A program made the translations under genes and the position numbers. A stretch of 6,811 bases of DNA from contig CAKUEV010000098.1 of NCBI GenBank assembly GCA_934646845.1, forward strand, positions 1-6,811. The letters are read 5' to 3'. Shown here piece by piece: positions 1 through 5,299 of the stretch. Each line of letters opens with the position of its first letter. Position 1 is the first letter of the stretch. The notes beneath the pieces are model-generated. The model was given only the letters and a program-made list of their open reading frames with translations, had not been told where the DNA came from and did not search any database. The stretch comes from an uncultured Slackia sp. (GTDB taxonomy: Bacteria; Actinomycetota; Coriobacteriia; Coriobacteriales; Eggerthellaceae).

Positions 1-129
1 GAGGAATTCGTCTCGGCGGCGCGCGAAGCGGGCACCGAGGCGCCGAATTTCACCTATATTCCGGCGCTTGGCGCGGCCGATTCGATTATCGACGTGTTGG
101 CCAATCTCATTATGGCGAAGGGCGCGTAA
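1..129 (+). CDS. C-terminal end of a ferrochelatase-like protein (5' truncated)
   Basis: Frame 1 is open from the window edge to a TAA at 127-129 and gives the last 42 residues of a protein. The segment reads as an amphipathic helix ending in AREAG, then FTYIPALGAADSI, then a final helix DVLANLIMAKGA. This pattern (a short helix with E-A-G, an F-x-x-x-PAL turn, then an acidic residue and an F/I-x-x-LA-x-L helix) resembles the end of ferrochelatase (HemH), which inserts Fe2+ into porphyrin, or coproporphyrin in Gram-positives. The active-site His and Glu lie upstream of the window, so the function cannot be confirmed. Another class II chelatase is possible. The codon use is the same as in the genes that follow. 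Confidence 0.5.
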   Translation, partial: EEFVSAAREAGTEAPNFTYIPALGAADSIIDVLANLIMAKGA

Positions 130-150
130 AGCCCCACGTCCCGCGCGCCC
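120..150 (+). terminator. Weak hairpin over the stop codon of the first gene
   Basis: GGGCGCG at 120-126 pairs perfectly with CGCGCCC at 144-150 around a 17-nt loop that contains the stop codon. There is no T tract after it, only TCTCGTC, so it is at best a weak or Rho-assisted terminator and may be a chance GC-rich repeat. The rest of the 130-373 gap holds no convincing gene or promoter. Confidence 0.22.
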
Positions 151-373
151 TCTCGTCGCGCATGGTGTCGCTATTCTTCCTTGTGCGCCATAAAGCGTAG
201 CCTTTGGGCCTCTTTCTGGATGGTGGGGCTTTCGCTTTCGCGGGCGAGCGGGCATGTGCCTCTTCGGTTTCGCCGCGAATACGAAGTCTCGCCTGCATGG
301 CGTTTGCGCTATTATCGAACGCCGAAAGTTTCGCGGCGCGTCGGCGCTGCCATTTGTGAAAGGATTCGCCCGC

Positions 374-1273
374 ATGCCTCGTTTCATGCCGAATGCAACG
401 CTTGTGTTTTCTGGGCTCGGCTATGCCGCCGATGGCCCATATCTGCTGGTCAATGATGTGTATGGGAAAAAGCAGATGCGACTGCCCGTTCTGGGCCGCA
501 CCTTTACGTTCCGCCATACGCAAAAGCGCTTCTGCATTGGGCCGTTCGATTTGAAAACCTACCAATCGAAGGCGTGCGAAAACAGCGTGGAGCTCATGCC
601 GTTTTCCCAGTACAAAGACGACATGTGCCCGGCTTGCCGCGAAGAGACGGGCTTCAATCCCGCTTTCTACAACGCCGACAGCATTTCGGCTCAGCAGCGC
701 GCCTACAATCTCACGCCGCACTTCGTGTACATGGCGTACTTCTCGCCGCAGCATTTGAAGGTGGGCATTTCGTCGGAGACGCGCGGCATTGAGCGCCTGC
801 TCGAGCAGGGTGCGCGCGTCGCGGGCATTTTGAAGCGTTTCGCGAATGCCGACGAGGCCCGCGCGCTCGAGGCCCACTTGTGCGCGCAGGAGGGCATTTA
901 CGAAACCATGCGTTTGGGTACGAAGGTTCGCCTGCTCAGCGACCCGTTCAAGGCCGATGCCGCAATCGAAACGGTGTACGAAGCGGCTCGCGCCCATGGC
1001 GTTGAGCCTGAAGGCGGCGTGCTCGACCTCACGAAATACTACTTCGGCGACGTGGAAGCGGCGCCCGATATCGTGCAGCTGCCCGACGACTCGCCAAGCG
1101 ATATGGTGGCGGGCCGCTGCGTGGGCATGGTGGGCGGCATTTTGATGCTTGAGCAAGGCGGAAACGTGTTTGCCGCGCCCGTGAAGGAATGGGAATCGTA
1201 CGAGGTCGAGATCACGGTTGGCGAGCTTTTATGCGAATACGAGTATGAGCCGCAACAAATGGGGCTGTTCTAA
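374..1273 (+). CDS. DUF2797 family protein, putative zinc-binding and GIY-YIG-like
   Basis: This is a soluble 299-residue protein with no signal peptide or membrane segment. The ATG at 374 was chosen because GAAAGGA at 358-364 is a good ribosome binding site 9 nt upstream. The frame stays open upstream to an ATG at 254, and GTG 356 or ATG 386 are also possible. The N-terminal part carries Cys54, Cys68 and a CPAC pair at 85-88, followed by FNPAFYN (94-100), which suggests a metal knuckle. Residues 116-168 read as a beta strand HFVYMAYF, then LKVGIS, then R137/R141 with EQGA, then a helix with ALEAHL (Glu166). This block is the most recognisable part of DUF2797. The order Tyr, K-V/I-G, Arg, Glu recalls T5orf172/Mug113-type GIY-YIG domains, though I infer that relation rather than know it. 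The last 90 residues look like a small beta domain. The biochemical function of DUF2797 is not known to me. Family assignment is fairly sure; function is open. Confidence 0.8.
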   Translation: MPRFMPNATLVFSGLGYAADGPYLLVNDVYGKKQMRLPVLGRTFTFRHTQKRFCIGPFDLKTYQSKACENSVELMPFSQYKDDMCPACREETGFNPAFYNADSISAQQRAYNLTPHFVYMAYFSPQHLKVGISSETRGIERLLEQGARVAGILKRFANADEARALEAHLCAQEGIYETMRLGTKVRLLSDPFKADAAIETVYEAARAHGVEPEGGVLDLTKYYFGDVEAAPDIVQLPDDSPSDMVAGRCVGMVGGILMLEQGGNVFAAPVKEWESYEVEITVGELLCEYEYEPQQMGLF

Positions 1274-1297
1274 CGCGATGCAATTGGCGCCATACGC

Positions 1298-1337
1298 AAA
1301 AAGGCGGCGCCACAACCCCTCCCTCGGTGGCACCGCC
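1298..1337 (-). terminator. Intrinsic terminator reading on the minus strand
   Basis: The arms 1303-1313 and 1327-1337 pair over 11 positions around a 13-nt loop. Read on the plus strand, one pair is a C-A mismatch (1308/1332). Read on the minus strand the same pair is a G-U wobble, so all 11 pairs form and the stem is followed at once by five U residues (complement of A1298-1302). The plus strand lacks a T tract after the stem. The hairpin therefore fits a minus-strand transcript, although no minus-strand gene is visible upstream of it. It could instead be a structural remnant or a partial transcription block. Confidence 0.55.
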
Positions 1338-1408
1338 CGCATTGGAATCATAGCCGTTTTTTCGGGCAAATTCGTCCAGGCGTCGTAAAAAGTCACTGTG
1401 CGGGCGGC
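1332..1408 (-). other. Alternative (antiterminator-like) hairpin competing with the terminator
   Basis: Positions 1333-1341 (CCGCCCGCA on plus) and 1399-1407 (TGCGGGCGG) are perfectly complementary over 9 bp, and a tenth G-U pair (1332/1408) forms only in minus-strand RNA. The 5-nt segment 1333-1337 is shared with the terminator stem, so the two hairpins cannot coexist. The order on the minus strand (distal arm, about 57-nt loop, shared arm, terminator arm, U tract) is that of an attenuator. No known riboswitch consensus was recognised in the loop, and no obvious minus-strand promoter was found upstream. A 9-bp GC-rich match in such sequence could be chance. Confidence 0.35.
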
Positions 1409-1497
1409 CCTGTTCCGGGTGCGACCATTGGCGCTCCGTCCCGTCGCCGTTTGTTTGTGCTCAAATATGGCAAGGGAGCCGCACGTTGCGATTGGCA

Positions 1498-1506
1498 TGC
1501 TAGAAT
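1498..1506 (+). promoter_or_regulatory. Extended -10 promoter (TGCTAGAAT) for a leaderless transcript
   Basis: TAGAAT at 1501-1506 matches five of six bases of the consensus TATAAT, and TGC just before it forms an extended -10. No -35-like hexamer lies at the normal distance, as is usual for extended -10 promoters. The ATG of the next gene begins at 1514, seven bases after the -10, so the expected transcription start falls on or next to the A of the start codon. There is no ribosome binding site in TTGCGCCC before the ATG. Confidence 0.65.
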
Positions 1507-1513
1507 TGCGCCC

Positions 1514-2197
1514 ATGACTACTTCATCGACATCCACCGCCCGCGATACGATGCGCCGCCACAAGAAGGTGCGCGAGTATTCCGTGGGCGAAGAAATCGGC
1601 AATTCGATTACGCACGGCGTAGGCGCGGCTTTGGCCATCGCGGCGATTCCCATTAGCATTGTGCGCGCCGTTGGCGATGGCGCAGGCGTGCTTTTGGCCG
1701 CAGCGCTCATCTATTCCATCTCTATGCTCATGGAATACCTGGCCTCGACGCTTTACCACGCTCTTGCCATCGATGGCGCGAAGCGCGTGTTCAAAGTCAT
1801 CGATCACGCTGCGATTTACCTGTTCATTGCGGGTAGCTACACCCCTTATTGCCTGGTTACGCTTTCCGAATCGGGCGGCGTGTACCTGTGCGCGTTCGTG
1901 TGGGCGCTCGCGATTATCGGCATGGCCGCCGAAGCGTTCTGGACATTCCGTCCCCGCTGGGTGTCGGTCGTGATTTACCTGATCATGGGCTGGTGCGTAG
2001 TGGGATTCTTGCCGGCGCTCGTCGAAAACCTCGCGCCAACCGGCCTTTGGCTGCTCGTCGCCGGCGGCGTTTGCTACAGCATCGGCTGCGTGTTTTACGT
2101 ACTGAAGAAAATTCCCTTCATGCATATGGTGTTCCATCTGTGGGTGCTCGCTGGCAGCGTCCTGCAGTTTTTCTCGATATTGTTGTTCGTGCTGTAA
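1514..2197 (+). CDS. trhA: TrhA / haemolysin III (PAQR-like) membrane protein
   Basis: This 227-residue, seven-helix integral membrane protein belongs to the haemolysin III/YqfA group, bacterial relatives of PAQR/adiponectin receptors; some members are linked to membrane homeostasis. Family marks are EEIGNSITHG (26-35, His34), E-x3-S-x3-H (74-82), DHAAIYLFIAGSYTP (97-111, Asp97) and an H-x3-H pair at 204/208 near the C-terminus. Ser78, His82, Asp97 and the two C-terminal His are the residues that bind a metal in PAQR-type seven-helix enzymes. Length is typical. The ATG at 1514 is preferred over the upstream ATG 1451 because a promoter -10 lies 7 nt before it, which makes the mRNA probably leaderless, and because family homology starts about 25 residues later. 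The N-terminal 20 residues are polar and Ser/Thr/Arg rich. The name haemolysin is historical; no lytic role should be assumed. Confidence 0.92.
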   Translation: MTTSSTSTARDTMRRHKKVREYSVGEEIGNSITHGVGAALAIAAIPISIVRAVGDGAGVLLAAALIYSISMLMEYLASTLYHALAIDGAKRVFKVIDHAAIYLFIAGSYTPYCLVTLSESGGVYLCAFVWALAIIGMAAEAFWTFRPRWVSVVIYLIMGWCVVGFLPALVENLAPTGLWLLVAGGVCYSIGCVFYVLKKIPFMHMVFHLWVLAGSVLQFFSILLFVL

Positions 2198-2200
2198 GCA

Positions 2201-2219
2201 CACCCGCATGGCTGCGGTG
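2201..2219 (+). terminator. Small hairpin between trhA and the CorC-like gene
   Basis: CACCCGCA (2201-2208) pairs with TGCGGTG (2213-2219) around a TGGC loop, with one bulged C, and is followed by ATTTAAG. The T tract is short, so it is likely to be a partial terminator or a processing or stability element rather than a full stop. The next gene could still be cotranscribed with trhA. Confidence 0.3.
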
Positions 2220-2245
2220 ATTTAAGAAAGCGGTGACGTGCCTTT

Positions 2246-3097
2246 ATGGACGCAGGCCCTACGAGTTCGACCCCTTCTTTTGAAGAAAAGCCTTCCTCGA
2301 AAGGCTTCCTTTCGATGTTTTTCGGCGACAAGCGTCGCCAAGAGGTCTCGGAAGACGAGATTCGCACGATGGTCGCCGACAACGAAGAGCTCGACGACGA
2401 AGAGAAGCGCATGATCCACGAGGTCATGGACCTCGGCGATGCCACGGCGGAAGAGGTCATGACCCCGCGCGTCGACATGATCATGGTGGGCTCCGATGAA
2501 ACGGTGCGCCAGGCCATCGACCGCATGCGCGGCACGGGCTACTCGCGCCTGCCCGTGTTCCGCGACGATGACGACGACATCATCGGCATCGTTCGCTACA
2601 AAGACCTCATCGATCCTTTGCTCGAAGATAAAGAAGACGACCTTGCGGCTGATTACGTGGCCGAGGTGGGTTTCGTGCCCGAAAGCAAGAGCTTGCTGCC
2701 GCTGCTCAACGAGATGCAAACGAATCGTCAACAGATGGTGATAGTCGTTGACGAATACGGTGGCACCGCTGGTTTAATTACCATCGAAGACATCGTTGAG
2801 GAAATCGTTGGCGAAATCGTCGACGAAACCGACTTCGAAGATGCCGACATCAAAGCACTTGGCGAGGGCTCGTGGTGCGTGAAAGGCTCGTGCCCCACAG
2901 ACGACGCGGCCGAGGCGGGCTTCCCCGTGAAGGTGAGCGACGATTACGAAACCGTGGCCGGCTGGCTTATGGACGAATTCGATTGCGTTCCCCAGCTTGG
3001 CGATGAATTCGCGAAAGACGGCTTCACGTTCAAGGTTCGCAAGGTGCGCCGCCGTCGCATTTCGGAGCTTTTGGTGACGAAGGTAGAGCAGGCTTAA
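2246..3097 (+). CDS. Soluble CorC-like protein: CBS pair plus CorC_HlyC domain
   Basis: This 283-residue cytoplasmic protein has the architecture of E. coli CorC (YbeX, about 290 residues): a charged N-terminal stretch, two CBS domains (about 68-127 and 135-190) and a C-terminal CorC_HlyC domain (about 203-280). Family marks are VMTPRVDM (71-78), YSRLPVF (99-105), DEYGGTAGLIT (169-179) and EDIVEEIVGEI (181-191). CBS pairs bind adenine nucleotides, and the family is tied to Mg2+/Co2+ efflux or resistance. The DUF21 membrane domain found in many actinobacterial relatives is absent, and residues 1-30 hold no hydrophobic helix. ATG 2246 is the first possible start after an in-frame TGA at 2234; GGTGA at 2232-2236 can pair with the 16S tail 9 nt upstream. 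The 48-nt gap from trhA allows cotranscription. Confidence 0.9.
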   Translation: MDAGPTSSTPSFEEKPSSKGFLSMFFGDKRRQEVSEDEIRTMVADNEELDDEEKRMIHEVMDLGDATAEEVMTPRVDMIMVGSDETVRQAIDRMRGTGYSRLPVFRDDDDDIIGIVRYKDLIDPLLEDKEDDLAADYVAEVGFVPESKSLLPLLNEMQTNRQQMVIVVDEYGGTAGLITIEDIVEEIVGEIVDETDFEDADIKALGEGSWCVKGSCPTDDAAEAGFPVKVSDDYETVAGWLMDEFDCVPQLGDEFAKDGFTFKVRKVRRRRISELLVTKVEQA

Positions 3098-3124
3098 GAG
3101 CGCGGCCACGTGCCGCGCGTGGCG

Positions 3125-3135
3125 AGAAGGAAGGA
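3125..3135 (+). promoter_or_regulatory. Ribosome binding site that favours a TTG start
   Basis: The purine run AGAAGGAAGGA has two overlapping Shine-Dalgarno matches. GAAGG (3126-3130) lies 9 nt before TTG 3140, whereas the alternative GTG codons at 3110 and 3119 have no comparable site upstream. This decides the start given for the following gene. Confidence 0.6.
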
Positions 3136-3139
3136 CACG

Positions 3140-3901
3140 TTGGCGGCAACGAGGAAAATTTATCGCTCCGACGATACGGCCATTGCCGGCGTGTGCTCCG
3201 GTATCGCCGAGGGGCTCGATATGGATCCCGCTGCCGTTCGCATTCTCGCCGTGCTGCTCGTTCTTGCTACGTTCGGGCTCTTTACCCTGGTATATGCCAC
3301 GCTGTGGCTCGTGTTGCCCAAGCATGTGGCGATTTCCCCCGAGACCCTGCCGTGTGACGCGTATGCGGCCGATGGCTCGCCACGCCCATGCTCTTCTGAA
3401 GACGATTCCCCTTGCGGCATTGGCCCTCATGGCTGGTCGCGCGCGGGCATGTGGATTGGCACCGCGGCGCTTGCGGTGATCACGGCATTTTTCCTCACGA
3501 TTATTGCGCCGAAGGTCGAGTGGTGGCAGTTTTTGCCCATCGCCGTTTGCCTTACGGGCGCAGCTCTCATGATCACGCCCTCTCGCAGCATGGCGCGCCT
3601 GCGCCGTTTCTCGCTGGGCCTCATGCTCATGTTCTGCGGGCTGACGCTTTTGGCCGTTTCGGTCGGGGTGGTCGATTTCGAGACGCTTCTGTATGGTGTT
3701 TCGGAACTGTGGCCTGGGCTTCTTGTCGTCGTTGGCCTCGTGCTCATTGGGAAAGCCATAAAGGATGACCTGTTCTATTTCGCGGCCGCTGCGTGCGTCG
3801 CTGTGCTTTTGGCTGCAGCGACGTTTGGTTTTGCGCCTCCGGCTCCGCTTGAGGTAATCGAGATATCGCCGTCGCCCTATACGCCGCGCGGCATGTTCTA
3901 G
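3140..3901 (+). CDS. PspC-domain multispanning membrane protein (N-terminal PspC)
   Basis: The protein has 253 residues from the TTG at 3140, chosen for its strong upstream ribosome binding site; GTG 3110 would add ten residues. Residues 4-62 form a PspC domain: RKIYRSDDTAIAGVCSGIAEGLDMDP followed by a hydrophobic helix ending WLVLPKH, the phage-shock membrane-stress motif. A polar loop with four Cys or Pro-Cys positions (70-100) follows, and then about five hydrophobic segments (104-123, 128-146, 157-178, 187-206, 211-231). The stretch at 186-206 (GVSELWPGLLVVVGLVLIG) resembles the LiaF-like/DUF5668 helix type seen beside PspC domains in Gram-positives. A role in envelope-stress sensing or signalling is inferred from the family. 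The stop codon overlaps the ribosome binding site of the next gene (TAGGAGG at 3899-3905), so translation is probably coupled. Confidence 0.82.
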   Translation: MAATRKIYRSDDTAIAGVCSGIAEGLDMDPAAVRILAVLLVLATFGLFTLVYATLWLVLPKHVAISPETLPCDAYAADGSPRPCSSEDDSPCGIGPHGWSRAGMWIGTAALAVITAFFLTIIAPKVEWWQFLPIAVCLTGAALMITPSRSMARLRRFSLGLMLMFCGLTLLAVSVGVVDFETLLYGVSELWPGLLVVVGLVLIGKAIKDDLFYFAAAACVAVLLAAATFGFAPPAPLEVIEISPSPYTPRGMF

Positions 3902-3914
3902 GAGGCGTTTCGTC

Positions 3915-4349
3915 ATGGCTCAAAATTCTTCGGGAAAACGCGGCAATGCCCCGCAGGTCGCCGTCGTTATTGGCGTGGTGCTCATTCTTATTGGCGCATG
4001 GAACCTTGTGAATGTGCTTGTTCCGGCCGCCGCGATTTCGAGTTTGATCAACTTCGTTCGTCATTTGTGGAGCATTGTGTGGCCCTGCGGATTGCTTGCT
4101 GCCGGCGGGTATTTGCTGTGGGCGACTAAGTCTGGAAAGCTGTCGGGCTTTGCGCAGCCTGGCAACCATGAGGCGTTTCGCCGTTCGCGCGCCGACAAGC
4201 GCATCTTCGGCGTATGCGGCGGCATCGCGTATTACTTCGGCGTCGACGCTACGGTGGTTCGCATTATCGCGGTCATTCTGCTTGCCGCATTTCCCCCGAT
4301 GGCCACGGTGGCATATCTGGTTATTGCTCTTTTTGTGCCGCAGGTGTGA
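3915..4349 (+). CDS. Small PspC-domain membrane protein (C-terminal PspC)
   Basis: This 144-residue protein is the partner of the gene before it but with the order of parts reversed. Two hydrophobic segments come first (about 14-36 and 51-70, the latter with IVWPCGLLAAGGYLLW, a LiaF/DUF5668-like helix), and the PspC domain comes last (86-143: FRRSRADKRIFGVCGGIAYYFGVD, then a helix ending ALFVP). The GVCGG core of PspC is kept, whereas the preceding protein has GVCSG. AGGAGG at 3900-3905, 9 nt before the ATG, is a full-strength ribosome binding site, and the 13-nt gap marks one operon. The two proteins may assemble into one stress-sensing membrane complex; this is inference from gene order and shared domains. 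Confidence 0.85.
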   Translation: MAQNSSGKRGNAPQVAVVIGVVLILIGAWNLVNVLVPAAAISSLINFVRHLWSIVWPCGLLAAGGYLLWATKSGKLSGFAQPGNHEAFRRSRADKRIFGVCGGIAYYFGVDATVVRIIAVILLAAFPPMATVAYLVIALFVPQV

Positions 4350-4357
4350 AGCTGCGA

Positions 4358-4380
4358 GCGCCGTTTGCGGCGCGAATTTT
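4358..4380 (+). terminator. Small intrinsic terminator after the PspC pair
   Basis: GCGCCG (4358-4363) pairs with CGGCGC (4368-4373) around TTTG, followed by GAATTTT. The stem is short but all G-C, and it sits 9 nt after the stop codon of the second PspC gene. Its T tract runs into the -35 element of the next promoter. Confidence 0.5.
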
Positions 4381-4406
4381 GAGCCGTCTCGGTTTCGCGA
4401 TATAAT
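4379..4406 (+). promoter_or_regulatory. Sigma-70-type promoter of the secreted beta-barrel gene
   Basis: TATAAT at 4401-4406 is a perfect -10 hexamer, a rarity in this GC-rich window. TTGAGC at 4379-4384 matches four bases of the -35 consensus TTGACA with a 16-bp spacer. Transcription should start near 4413, which leaves a leader of about 108 nt before the GTG at 4521. Confidence 0.7.
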
Positions 4407-4442
4407 AATCCAGTTTTCTTGTATTGGCAGATGTGTTTCGCA

Positions 4443-4502
4443 GGCCAGCACATACGTGCTTTCGGCCGCGATTCGCCGCATGAGGTTTGGGCGGCGCGCA
4501 TC
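4443..4502 (+). other. Two tandem hairpins in the 5' leader
   Basis: The first hairpin pairs GGCCAGCAC (4443-4451) with GTGCT (4456-4460) and GGCC (4464-4467), with a 4-nt loop and a TTC bulge. The second pairs CGCCGC (4474-4479) with GCGGCG (4491-4496) and can add GAT/ATC pairs at 4470-4472 and 4500-4502. The ribosome binding site GGAGG (4512-4516) follows 9 nt later. No known riboswitch consensus was recognised, including the c-di-AMP (ydaO) class that often precedes wall-related genes. Confidence 0.4.
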
Positions 4503-4520
4503 TTGAACATTGGAGGCCGA

Positions 4521-5261
4521 GTGGCTCGTATCGCTGAAAAACGCGGCAATAGGCACGCATTCGCAGCGGCGTTCATCGCCGTGGCGGTTGTCGCCCTTGT
4601 TGCTGCGGGGTTCACGGTCATCACCCTTGAGCCCGCCGTTGCATCCCACGACGTGGACAACTCCACGCTTGGCATCGGCGAGGCGCGCAATACCGTTTCC
4701 GACGATGAAGCATTCGCTTCTTCCGAAGGCGATTCCAACGCGCAGGAGCGTATTAGCGATTCGAATTCGCTTACGAAAACCGCGTCGCGCACCATTATGG
4801 TGAAAGACCCCGATCCGGTTATCGCGCTTGCTGCATATGACACCTTGAATTCGTCTACCGCCGAGGCCGCGTTGGCCTTGGGAACCACCAACCCGCTGCC
4901 CACTGCACCGCGCATTCTCCCCGATGAGTCTGACGGCTGGTCATACGGCATGGCTTCGGCGTACAGCCGTTCCGACAACGACGATGGTTCGGGCAACTTC
5001 TGCACCGATGCCACCGCGTCGGGCCGCCTGCTTTCCGAAAACGAGCTCACCGTGGCCGTTCCGCAATCGCAGTCGAATCTGCTTGGACATGCGGTTGCCA
5101 TTCGCTACGGCGAAACCATCATCGTCGCAACGGTGACCGATACGGGCGGCTTCGAGAAATATGGCCGAGCCCTCGATTTGGCGCCGGGCTGCTGGAAAGC
5201 CCTCGGTGCAAGCCAAATCGGCGACTGGGGCGTCAAGCCTGTTTACTACAAATTCCTCTAA
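4521..5261 (+). CDS. Secreted or anchored 3D/RlpA-like double-psi beta-barrel protein
   Basis: The protein has 246 residues from the GTG at 4521, preceded by GGAGG at 4512-4516 with a short 4-nt spacing; TTG 4503 and 4419 in the same frame lack good sites. A basic N-terminus (RIAEKRGNR) and a hydrophobic stretch (13-35) end in PAVAS (38-42), a plausible signal peptidase I site after AVA; it may also stay as an anchor. Residues 43-140 are acidic, Ser/Thr/Asp rich and low in complexity, likely a disordered linker. Residues 143-246 form a double-psi beta-barrel with TASG (165-168), VTDTGG (205-210) and RALDL (216-220), as in 3D domains and RlpA, families that bind or cleave peptidoglycan glycan. 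The DTGG Asp is retained. The usual V-A-V-D Asp of 3D domains is replaced (TVAVP, 177-181). Cys161 and Cys224 could form a disulfide. Family is fairly sure; enzymatic activity is unproven. Confidence 0.78.
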   Translation: MARIAEKRGNRHAFAAAFIAVAVVALVAAGFTVITLEPAVASHDVDNSTLGIGEARNTVSDDEAFASSEGDSNAQERISDSNSLTKTASRTIMVKDPDPVIALAAYDTLNSSTAEAALALGTTNPLPTAPRILPDESDGWSYGMASAYSRSDNDDGSGNFCTDATASGRLLSENELTVAVPQSQSNLLGHAVAIRYGETIIVATVTDTGGFEKYGRALDLAPGCWKALGASQIGDWGVKPVYYKFL

Positions 5262-5299
5262 CGCGCCGTTGACCTCGGCGTAGGCCGAAAGGCAGGAGT

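Noticed and set aside
287..315. Possible promoter with TATTAT at 310-315 for the DUF2797 gene
   Set aside because: No -35-like hexamer and no extended -10 TG lie at the right distance, so the evidence is too weak to call.
110..1156. Long open frame on the minus strand opposite the DUF2797 gene
   Set aside because: The translation is rich in His, Ala and Arg with no domain, and the plus strand carries a recognisable family in the same place; it is a shadow frame of GC-rich coding DNA.
1326..1341. Resemblance of GGTGGCACCGC on the plus strand to the T-box riboswitch signature
   Set aside because: The space upstream is coding sequence with no Stem I or specifier loop, the next gene is not tRNA- or amino-acid-related and has its own promoter, and the motif is explained by the 11-pair hairpin.
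1229..1498. 89-codon minus-strand frame covering the attenuator-like region, as a possible small gene
   Set aside because: There is no ribosome binding site or recognisable motif, and it runs through the terminator and into the DUF2797 coding region.
2774..3916. Minus-strand open frame of 380 codons across the CorC-like and PspC genes
   Set aside because: The composition is Arg/His/Asn rich and featureless, and it spans two well-supported plus-strand genes.
5269..5297. TTGACC at 5269-5274 as a -35 for the first trkA
   Set aside because: The sequence at the -10 distance is GC-rich and falls in the ribosome binding site next to the ATG; the match more likely belongs to the loop of a small hairpin.
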